Of a DNA stretch of 64,000 nucleotides, positions 28,501 through 40,500 are shown piece by piece. The stretch lies in assembly GCA_013399015.1 (NCBI GenBank), contig VWZX01010570.1:558001-622000 (forward strand). The letters run 5' to 3'. Every line of letters starts with the position of its first letter. Within the stretch, counting starts at the first letter, position 1. Source of the DNA: Galbula dea (lineage: Eukaryota; Chordata; Aves; Piciformes; Galbulidae). The notes under the pieces were generated by a model that was given only the letters and a program-made list of their open reading frames with translations, ran no database searches and was not told the DNA's origin. A program made the position numbers and the translations under genes.

Positions 28501-31500
28501 TAAACGCATGAAATTTAACAGTCTTGTTGTACCTAACAGTCTCCTGTATCTAGATTAAACACATCTACTTGTACCCAGGCCTAGAGCACTGCACTGTGGC
28601 TGGCTTTTCCTGTACTGAAAACTGGCTAGTCCCCCATGAATAGCAATAGAACACAGTATCATAGCCTCAGACTGACCAGTACACTTCCCTGGAAGTATGA
28701 GCATCACAGAATAGCACCTTTATGTAGTACCTTACTGCCAACAGTCAGACGGAGTTGTTTATTAGGTGACTTGAGAACAGGTCTTGCAGATTTGATGTTT
28801 ATAGTTGAACTGAAAGGTGAAACAGGCACTGGATTGTCTTGAAAAAAATTTGCACACAGATGAAACTAAAAGTGTGGAGAAATAATCACAGTTAAATACT
28901 GTGGAACTGTAATAACATTTAAATACAGATTACAATTACTATTACGTGAAATGCAAACCCCGTCCATCTTAATGTCTAGGCCAAGTATTGCAGGACTTGG
29001 AACTGGACCTTTAAGCTGCAAATGTAAACAACAGTTGAAGAAACAGTTGCAACAATCCTGAGGCTGTTGTGAAGCACATTTCATAGATAAAGCTCAACAA
29101 CTGTTAAGCAGGCCTGCAAAAGCTATTTCAATATGAGCAAACACGGACGTAAATACAGAACAGAGTTAAAAATAAGAGCATTTAAGGTTACATTTTCACG
29201 ATATTTAATTTAAATTAAGCATATGGTTTTTGGTCAGCTTAAGTTAGCTTCTTGATAGTAATCTGGAAGTCTCAAGCGTGTAAACTTGAAAAGAACAGGG
29301 CCTGGTTCAGGATGGGAAGTGGCAGGCACAAACAAGACATCTGATGCTTTCCCTGCCCTAGTATTCTCTTAATCTCTTTTGATAAATAACTAAAGGCAGC
29401 TGTTAATGATAAACTATGTATCAAAGCTGCATGTATAGAAAAAAAAAATGGTTCAGTTACAAGGATTCCAAAACAGATATATTAAGAAAAAAAATACTAA
29501 CATTACTAGCAAATTAAATGCACATATACAAAAAAGTTGAACAGCGTTTTTCCATCTTTTATGTTATTTTGATGTTAAAGATACATACTTCTAGAATATT
29601 AGTAAAAGACTAAACCTACTTAAACCTATTTTGTTCTTTTTACCAGAACAAATCTTTTAAAATCAGATCTGAATGAATTCCACTAAAATCATGTATTCAG
29701 AAAATTAATTATTACTGGTTGTTCACAAACCTTGCTCTCTTTCAAGATTTCAATCAATACTTCATGTACTGTATCTCTGTTTTTTTCCAGGAATCCTTCA
29801 CATTTATATTCTACCTGTGCAAAGAGGTGAAAGCATTAGATTTCAGCAACATACAAACAGTTAGAAAAACAATAATTTTTACTCTCTAAGCCATGGTAGA
29901 CAGAAGCTCTTCATTAGTCTTAAACACAATGGCTGAAACTCTGCTTTTTCCAGTTTTATTATGGCAAGCAAACATATTATGCATCCTGCAAATTTAGAAG
30001 CAGGACAAAATATCAGAACCCACTACTAACTGCAACTTCCTTCTGCCTTCATTAAGCATTTCTTTCCTCCTCTCTTTATTATTCTGTGATTTCAAATCAA
30101 AACACTAAGAGAGGAATATTACATTTGAAATGGAAATAACAGACTAAAGTGTGTATGGACTACAATCTTAATTATTTTGTTTATACATTGTACCCTTTTT
30201 CTGTTTATCTTGACAATTTATTTTTATCATCTCAAATTCATAATCTTACACACTTCTTATGTTTAAATGGCTTCTTACAGGCAGTACTACCAGTAACTAA
30301 ATAGTACTGTGTATTGAAGATCAATTTTTACAGAAGTTCCAAACAAGTGTGGCTAATATTTCCTCCATTTGCTAAGTTTGTTTCTTTTCTGAACGAGCGA
30401 CTACTAGAAACAATACAGTGTTGTTTTACATTCTACCTTATCAGCAAAGTGTTGAATGATGAAAGACGTGTTTGACATCCTCGGCTTTTCAAAGAGTGCG
30501 TTTTTATTGACAAAATTATTGTATAGCTTTTGAAGCCAGTTTTCGTCTGTTCCATGAGGTAACTGTGAAAATGAGAAGGGCAATCTCTTTAACAAAACTC
30601 TGCTGGTCTGTTAAAATGCTTTATTGAGACAGCATTTGTTGATAATGCACAGTTTTTCTGTTTTTCAGTCAGTTCTGAGGCCTGATAACAACCAGCTTTT
30701 GTCTTTTCATACTAACCAGTGGTTCCTCGTAACAAATGAATTTAAGAAAAAAGGTTGTATTAATCCACAAACTTGCTGACTACTGTTAATTTGCTGATAA
30801 GTCATAGATCATTCTGTCCTGAGAGGATGCCACCTGTAATCAGGGACAATTGGATTCCTGAGAATGCTAATAAGCAAAACAACAGGTAAGATAATGAGTT
30901 ATGGAATATCCCCTAATTTCTACCTTATTACTCCATGGTTTGGAATCTGAGAAGTACAACTTGCCAGCATCACCAGAACACCTTTTACAGATCATTTTAA
31001 CAGGGCTCACCTTCCCCTGCCCTGTTCTTCAATAGGTTCAAAGCCTAAAGGAACTACATATATATAGAAGAAAAAAAAATAGATTCAGGAATTGCTACAG
31101 TCAGGAGAGAGCACAGACTAAAAATAGTAAGACTGAAGAAGAAAAAGCAAAGATGTTCAACAAGAACTTACAGAAAAAGAAAGGAAGACTGGGTTTTGGT
31201 ATCAAAATGAGTGATTCGTGGAATAACTGGATTTTAGGACGATCGGTGGAAGAGACCCCTGGAGACTGGGCAGTCCAAATTCCTGCTCAGAACAAGACTA
31301 CCACCATCACTAGGCTAAGCTGCCATCTGAACTCAAATCCGGAAAGGATCCAGTGATGGGCACCCCACTGCACCTCTGCTTAGCCTGTTCTGCTACTGCA
31401 CTACACTCATGGTGAAGAGAACTAGTTGATGAGTTAGCTTCTAGGTAAGAATCTAGACTTCGGTTGTTAATTTCATAAGAGAAAAATAGACTAGGTGGCT

Positions 31501-34500
31501 TATAATTAAAATTAGCAAATGAAAGGAACATTAATTTGCCCTCTGTTAGGAAAATGCTCTATTTCCCATTTAAAATGACAAAATTCTTATTACAAGCCTA
31601 AATTGTAAGAAACTTTATAGATTTTTATGAGCTCCAAATATAAGAATTATTAAATTACCAAGCACTCTTCATCCAGAAGTTCTAAAATTCCCATTTTAGC
31701 TTCAATAAGGTCAATGACAGGCTGGTTGTCATAGAAGTCTATTAAAGTCCATGGGATATCTTCCTTCATATATTCTTCTTGTTCAAGTTTAAAGACATGC
31801 TAGATATGCGAAAATTATGAAAGTGTCAGGTTACAATTAAGGAAGAAAACAAACACAATGTATGCATCTGCATGTGTGTGCCTGTATAGGTAGGACAGAA
31901 ACAAAACATTGACGCATTTTGTAGTACAATACATCTGCCTTGTAAGAAAATAAACTCTGAAATTTTCTCTTACATATATGTTGTTTATGTGCATATATAT
32001 AAAAATAAATAAAATATTTTTATCTTTGACTGTTATCTAGAAATATCCATTACAAACAGCATTTTCTAATGTGCATTATGGATAATCTCAAAACTGAAGC
32101 AAAGTAAGATAATGAACTGTAAGAAATAAAAGAACATACCAGGTTAAATTGCTGCTGCAGTTTTTCGTTAGCATAATTGATGCAAAACTGTTCAAAACTG
32201 TTCACATCAAATGTTTCAAAGCTGAAACACACAGCAAATAAGAAAAAAAAAAATCCCATGACATTTAAACACAGATGGTAGTATTCTTGTAAGACTTTGG
32301 AGCTATCCTAATATTTCTGGAGAAAATTAAAGAGCCATTAGACTAATGAAGATGCTAAGGCATTTCAAAACTTCCCTAAAAGTTAATGTTACCAGACATT
32401 ACAGAGCTAAAAAAATCCAGAGTTAAATCTGAAAGTATCTTAAGTTAAATTTAAATCTCATTCACAAAAAAAATTCATATTGATAGTTGCTGAACATTTT
32501 CGCTATGCCAGATGCTAAAGAACTTACACGATTATGACCTTTTAGTAAAACAAATCCCTTGAAATTCATAAGAAGCAGAAATTGAAAAGTGCCTCTTCCA
32601 TTTCCAAAGAAAGGATACAACTGAAAAGTAAATTTGTTTCCAGAGACATTCTTACCCATAAATGTCCAAAACACCAATAAAAGTATGTTGCTTGCCAGGG
32701 AACTGCAAAGCTTGGTTAATTCTTTCCACAATAAAGTCAAATAAATGAGAATAGATCTTCTTTGCCAAGGCATCTCTTGCATTAACAGCCTGAGCTCTTG
32801 TTATTGGCTTTATTACAGTCTCTGAGGTAGTGATAATTTTTCGGTGGCACAACCACTGTGCCATTTTGTCACACTTCACATCCAGAAGTTCACAGAATAT
32901 ATTGAGATGTTTATCTTCCAGCTTTAAAGAAGATACATAAATATCATTAGATTACACTTAATATTGTAACTGTTGTCTAGACAGTGAAATCCTAGTACTG
33001 CTGGCATCAAAACAATAACTTTTATTTTTAGATAGACAAGGGGCTCTGTTCACTTCTTCAGCTGGCAAAATACCAAGGAAACCTCAAGCAAATAATACTG
33101 GATAGAGTTCCTGATATTGGAGAGAAAAACGGACTGATGAGATGCTTTGAATTAACACACTAAAGAAAAAGTTATGTGTTCAGGTGCCCTTGCTCCTGCA
33201 TAGTCTGCTAGGGACACACTCTGAGCACCTTTGACAGTGCTCTGTTTCCTGTATCCTGCAGATGGTCCCACATGGCTTTTCCAACAGCTGTGAATCAATG
33301 GCATATGGGGTTCTCTTAGCCATATTTAGCCTTTTATTCAGACATTCTGAACTTGAGCATGAAACGGGGTTTGCAAAAACACTGGTTATGATTCTATACA
33401 TACGAAGATGGATAAATCTCTCAAGTTTATTATACCAGATTTAATGCTGAGCTGAGCTCCAGTTATGAGAAAAACTATTGCTAAAGGATTTTTGGCAGAG
33501 AATATAAATTAACATGTTGGTATCTGAATGAGCTACTTCCTTACACTGATGGATGATCTTTCATCTCCCACAGCTACTATTTTCACATTGCCCAAGTGTA
33601 GGATTGCTGCCACCATTTTAAAAACATCCATCTGAAAATCTCCTTTCAGACCTAAAAAACAATTCTTGATTATTTAACACACTCAGAAACAGCACAATTA
33701 CTTAAAATAGCACAATGCTGGACTACTTGCTTTGTTGCATAGCCAAGAGTTGCATAGTATCTCTGCAGACTACTATGCAATGCCTTGGTTCTGGCTACCT
33801 TCTGCCTGTCTGATCTGATGAGAGATTACACATAAATTTCCATACCTCCCCAAGTGTCAGCTCAATGCTGATTTAGCTTTCACATAAGCCATGTAGGGGC
33901 AAAGAAGCTTCAAATTCCAGTTCTGTCATAGCATGTTAGCTTAAGGGCCAAGAAGACTCCAGTCCTTCATAATTTTGACCACTAACAATGAACACCACTT
34001 GCTAACAGCCACTTGCTCTTGCCTGGTACTTTTAAAACAGAAAAGCAGTGCAATGGATAAGCTATGCAAGAAATTATTTTGGTAATTACTACTAATGTTT
34101 TGGACATTTCCAAAGGAAACCACCTTTGCCCATTTCAGAAAAAAAAACAACAAAAAAAACCCCCAAAACCCCCACAAACAATTTAAAAATCTATTGAAAA
34201 GGTATCTCCAAGAATTTACCCAGTAAGGTAAATGTCTTCTGGGTCTCCACCATATTTGCTTTGTCGTCAATTCCTTCTATGACTGTGCTGCCACCCATGC
34301 GTGTGTAGTTAAATTCTTCTGCATTTTCTATAGATAAGAAGCAAAACTTGTGATGCTGGAAAATTTAGGACTGGGGGCAGCCACTTAGTTAAAGAGTGTT
34401 GAAACACAAGAAAATTAAAGATGCTGTCAGATGACAACTCTTCGGCAAGGTCCTCTTTCCGAGACGAATCCATGTGCCTAACAATTAATCTGACACAAAT

Positions 34501-37500
34501 TATTATTTATAATTCCTAGCAACCTTAACGCTTGATCTAACAGACAAACAGGAACAAAGATGGAGCAAACATGTACCTAAGGCCTGCCTCTCCCAGGTGG
34601 CATTAAAGCTTCTCTATAGATAAATGAAATAAGCCCCTAAACTGTCATCATGGCATCTGTCACTACTGGAAGTATTAGAATAAATTTTTCGAAGACACTT
34701 AAGTACTTGATCATGCACTATTCAAGTTCAACACAAGCAGGATTAATAGCTAAGTGACTTACAAATGAAAGTGCTACTGTAAGTTGGTGAGATTTATGCT
34801 ATAAAGCACTTAACATCCTAGCATCAGAAAATCCAATCTTCAAAATACTGCACTACAAAAATTAAGAGTAAGTATTTCCTTGAGACCTACCCAATTTAAG
34901 ATGCTTAAATTCAGGTTGCGTAGCAGATGCACACAACTGGTAGAATATATGGTAGTTTCTCTCATTCTCTGACTGTAAATTAAACCAAAGAATACCATTA
35001 CAGAAAGAAAACAAACAAACCAACCCCCAAAAAAATCACCAAATCAACAAACAGAAAGGAAAACATTTGACATTCAGCACTACTATAAAGAGATAATCAC
35101 ATTTGAAGGCTAAATTCTGCTGCAACACAATTTGGCAAAGAAATTGCCTCATATTAAAATGGCACAACTTAGACTTCACCGAGAGCTCTGAAAGTGACAG
35201 ATTCAAGTACACTTCATTTCCATTACTGATATTCTGAACTCTTTCCCCGAGGCTAATAATTCCTTCAACTTGGACAACCATCTAGTAATCAGAACTGACA
35301 AACACTGTAATGAAAACTGTGTAGGAGTGCCAGCTGAAACTGCTGTGGTAACTCAGAAAATTCTCTACTATTTCCAAATCATCCTTCAGGCAGCAGATAT
35401 ATAGAAGTATTTTTCACACTACCTAATGCATTACAAAACTATTCAAAGGGAAAGCTTTTTAAAAAAAGCTTTATAAAATGTTATAAAAGCTTTCTTTGGT
35501 AGATTATCAAAATTATGCTCTGACACTGTGATGAGTCACAAGAAACAAGCCTGGACTTAATAAATTTTCAGCTAGGTTTCAGCAAGACTCTCTCTGCCCA
35601 ATATGTACTGTTCCTTTCCAGATACAATCAGTATGCATTACTATTGTGACTGAAAGTCACAGACTTCTCAAGTACTTCTTGCACTTCTCTCAGGGAACTG
35701 TCCCCCAGATACATTCTCCACTTAACATAAGAAAGAATATGAAATATATTAGTTTCTTCTTATAAATAAGATTAGCTCCCATTAAAAACTAAATCAAATG
35801 CTGATTAGACATGCTATTCAGAACTTCACATAACATTTTCTATATGAAACCAGTAGAGGATAATACATGAGCGGCTATACTGACATTGACTGGTTTTAAC
35901 TTAACTTTACTCACCTGAAAGACAACTCTGGATTTCTCAAGTAGGTATGTTCTCATGTTAGCTCCAATGATTTGGTAACTCTGATCAAAACTGATTTCAG
36001 TGTATTTCCCAAACCGGCTGCTATTGTCATTCCGTGTGGTCTTTGCATTTCCAACAGCCTACAAAAATGATGGACTTTTAGAATTTGTTTTACTTGCATC
36101 TTTCAGAAGAATAATTTTGTCAAAACAAGACTCAACTACAAGTTCTTAAAATCTAAGGTGATCACAGGTCAATCTCAGCATTGAGCTGTGAGATATAAAC
36201 TTTGAGGTTCAAATTTGAAGATAAGCCCCCACTCAAACAGTATAACACTACATAAACTGAGAATTAGAGGAAGTTTTCCCACCATAAGGAACCCTAAACA
36301 GTTTCTATTCCAATTAATAAAAACAAAAAATACTGTTTTCTCATCATCTAATTAACAGGATGTGGTCAGATAAAACTCTGGAGGCAAACTAGTACCTCTA
36401 AAGGGCCATTAGTAAATTAGGCAGAACCTCTCAGTGTTCCTTAATCTGCCTACCTCTTTTCACCAGTAACCTCAAATCCAGGTATCTAACTCAGGCAGCT
36501 CTCACTATTCTTTCCCTGTTGACTTAACAGATACTCTCTGAATCTTACCTCAGTTATTGGATTGGATGCCAGTACTTTTTCCTCCACATGCGCATTGCTG
36601 CTTGATTTACTCACAGTGGCAAAGTATCTCATGGTGTATCTTGCAGACACAGTCTTTCCAGCTCCTGATTCTCCACTAACTATAATAGACTGATTTTTGT
36701 TATTTCTAAAACCAAATGATCAGACAGTTTAAATCAGATGTGTCTAAATGTATAAATGGAAGAATTATATACATTAAACAAATGTATGAAAATGCAGCTG
36801 TGGTCAACTCTCATATCAGTTCCATCTTTCATCTTTTTTTTCTCTTGCTCCTCTCAAATTGTAACCTGTAGGTTGATGTCATTTCTATTCACTCAGCTAA
36901 CACAGTGTTCTGTATCTCATCAAGAATGAAAATTGTTATGAGTTCTAGAAATTCCTCATCTAGTTAAGGAACTACTCCTCCTCCAGATGAGATACCCATT
37001 CAAAAGTATTCTTAATCCCAAGTGGCAGATATGCAGTTAAATTAAATTATAATTAACACTGATTGCCACAAGAATTGAGGTGTTATTTGTGGACAATAAA
37101 CAACATACTGAACCTTGCCATTTGCTTGTATGCTTCTTCTGCCACAGCAAATATATGTGGATCCATGTCTCCCATGTTTTGACCACTGTATGCATGGATA
37201 ATAGCATCTCCATATATTGGCAACTGTTTATAGGGGTTTATTGCAACCAAAATTATTCCTACAAGCAAGTATACAAAACAAAAATAAAACATAGGTTAGC
37301 TCAATTCAATGTCAGGTTTTGACAACAGTGAAAATGATACAAAGTAGCAATATTTCTTAAACTAGAAAGGAGATCTCGATCAATAAAGAAGTCTGTACTC
37401 ACACCGAAAGGAGTTAACTTGAATGAGTTGAAATACACTTGAGGAAAACATTACTCACATCATATGACAAACTAATCCAAGATTTTTTTTAATTGTTTTT

Positions 37501-40500
37501 TTTTTAAACCTTGCCTTTTACTTTGCTTACCACTATAGGTATAGATAAGCTTAGACTCCACAAAACGAACTTTAAGGTTGTGCAGAACAGCAGGTTCATG
37601 GAGATAGCTAAGTGCAGTGAGATCATTTTCACCAACAAGTATGTCAGGATTTCGCAGGGGTGGCAAAGCAGCTGGATCAACAGGGTACTTCAGTTCCTGC
37701 CAACAGAAAATATTTGAGTATCATAAAATGCATTATGTTTGCAGAAACAGAAATTGATCTTCTACATTTACTCAAAGTTGCAAGATTGACAGAGCCTTGT
37801 CTGATCTTCTATTTCATAAATTCCATACATCTCATCAAACTCAGGGGACTTGAAGATCACGAAAAATAAGATTAAGCTTTTTGATGTTTATGAAAAAGAA
37901 AGCTACATTCTCTTTGTTTACAATATTTAGTACTGAAATCTGCAAAACTGGAAAACGTATTTAGCTTCCTAAACATATGCATATTTCAAGTATTGATGAA
38001 AACAGACCAGCTGCAGCTGAATGATCCACCTGGTCAGAACCTAAGTCAGGTCTAAAACTATCCTTACTTGCAACCGTTTTCTTTACACAAAGTTTAAAAC
38101 TCACTTTTGTTTCTTCCAACAAATCCATTTAATCACATACTGAGTATGTGTCTGAGTACAGAACAGGAACGCAGAAATACAGATATATTGTTTTCAAAAT
38201 ATTGAATCTGTGAAGAACTCAGATACTAAAATTTACTGACCTTACATAAAACAATAGGAGAAAAAAAAGCAACAGCTAGCTCTGTGAGATATATCTATAT
38301 CTGTCTTGCATTTCTGATTTACTCCAACTTAAGATGAGTTTCAGTGCTTGTTTCAAAAGTTATCTTTGAGGTTCTAAACTAATGTTAAACAGATTTTAGA
38401 ATTGCACTCTTCATATTTTTAGGTAACAGCTGTTTGTTGTACAAATTTCAATATGATAAAATTGTGGCCACTGCAAGGTTAGCATGAAAGAAAATATGGA
38501 CAAGACATTTAGATCTTGTGAGTCCTGTTTGTACATAAACCTATCTCAGCAAGCCCCACAGTAATGAAGCCTTTTCTCCTTACCGTTCCATCTTCTAATT
38601 GCACATGGAGAAAACGGTCTCCAGCTTTGTAGTTTTTTGTGATTTCAGCAGACTGCCAAACTTCTTCATTATCAGGAATCCAAACTCTATTGTACTATGA
38701 CAGAAAAACAAGGTAACAGCTAGTTTAGCTATTATAATACCAGATGAGCATAAAAAATTAGTTTTCAAATGTCAAGTGGAACCTAAAAGCTGAACTGGCT
38801 GCCAGACTTCTTGGAATTATTATTAGCTCTGTATTGAGGACTGTATTTTTGTGGTTTAGATATTCTTTATGAAAGAAAAAAATAAGGCAGACTCATTTTT
38901 CTCAGACATGCTTGTTTGGCACCTGTTTAGTGTAAAGTCTCTAGAACAACACAGCATGCAGGAAAGTGAACAAGTGCCAGACTGTTGCCAGGCTCTTCAA
39001 ACCCTCTAATGCTGAACAAAGAGAATAAAATACACTTAAGGCAGAGCCCTGATTTCTAGGAGATTTCAAATAAGCAAGTACCAGATAAAGCATCTCATCT
39101 ATCAGAGGTTAGACGATCACTTTCCTCAATTCAAGTATAGGATACTGAACCTAGGAAGCAGTTTGCCATAGGTACAGATGTATACACAAGAAAGACTCTG
39201 CACAGTTACCTTTTTTCTAATGGGACTGAAATGCAACCTCCAAACAACATCTTCCCCCATTCTAGAGCAAACTACTGGCAGGTTTCTTTCTTTATGAGCC
39301 AACATATGGCTTAGCTGAGCTCAGCCCTGTTAGGTACTTTAGCTCTGCATCAGGAAGAAATCACCATTCCTAAGAGCATTTATTTCCAATGGAAGCAGAT
39401 GAATTGCAGGTTTTTTTCAGATATTTGAAGAACCTAGACAACAGAACTACCTCTAGCCTTCTGAAGCGTAAATGTTTGAATGTAAATTATGCTGCTCAAA
39501 CTATCTAGTTCTATGATGAACTTAAAATGCTGAAGCATTAGCAACATCTTTAAATGCTCTGCCCTAGAAGCTATGAGAAACATTTCTTAAAAGGACACAA
39601 CACAGATGGCAATCACAGTAAGTCAGAAATTTTGTTAGTGATGTGGAGTGTGTCTTTCTCATCCTGCCAGGGTTTAATAAAGCAGCATCATCCCTAGAAG
39701 CCTCCCTAGTGCATCGACTCTGCATTAGCAGACAGTTTCTTAACATTGAAATCACTTTTCTTTCAGGGATTTGCAGTTTGAAGCTACTTTTGACATGTCA
39801 CTATCTTCCTTAGACCCGGGTGCAAAATACTATTATACTGTATAGTGTGTATCTCAGACAGCAATGAAGACAACATTAAGACTAAATTTGGACACAAAAA
39901 AAGGAGAGAGGGGACAGTGATGTTCGAAAAAAAAAGCCTGAATATCATCAGTACATGCTGAGTTTCTCATGGCCCATGTCTCCTCTAATTTGTGTTAAAG
40001 TAACACTAGAAAGCACAGAAACATTCACTCCCGACTTGCACAAGTGACACCACCATATAATCTTCATTCAGTATCTTTCTATTTTGATACCCAGAACCCT
40101 TCATTCAATTCCTCTACCCTAGCTATACTCTGGCCACTTGAAATCAACTCTGTTTAAATAAACCCATGAGAACTGCTGCAGCTGCTTACATGAAAAATTG
40201 ACATTAGCCAAGTATTTCATGAAGTGGTAGCATACCCACAGATACCTCAGAGACTCATACGCCTTATGATTTTGGTATTGCAACTGTTGGCTTTGGCACA
40301 AATAACTTTTTTCCTCTCTAATTAGAGGAAACCCTGGAAGTTCCAGCAGATCCTCAGAACATGAAGGTCTCCTCCCTGAGAACCCACTGAGCAGACTACC
40401 AGTGGTGAGTACCTAAGAGGTCCCCACAAACTGCGCTGTACCTCAACAGTAGCTTTCTCAACTGTGGATCAATACCAAATAATTTAGGGTAAAAGGGAAT

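Larger units (their letters stand above)
9020..33544 (-). other. Remaining MYO5C introns longer than 300 bp within this span
   Basis: The larger introns are 9020-10078, 10362-10779, 10931-12226, 12317-13386, 13542-14513, 14610-15318, 16976-18638, 18820-19193, 19425-20240, 20335-20893, 21075-22264, 22329-22891, 23360-23984, 24702-25377, 25590-26535, 26821-28284, 28383-28730, 28866-29730, 29815-30436, 30563-31658, 31800-32139, 32222-32655 and 32922-33544. Apart from the LTR fragment at 17570-17772 I see only AT-rich unique sequence in them. The gene is compact at 34.5 kb from start to stop codon. Confidence 0.8.

Noticed and set aside
35463..35493. Near-palindrome AAGCTTTATAAAATGTTATAAAAGCTT-like hairpin in a MYO5C intron
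   Set aside because: AT-rich, imperfect and without a neighbour that would suggest a small RNA or element; likely chance.
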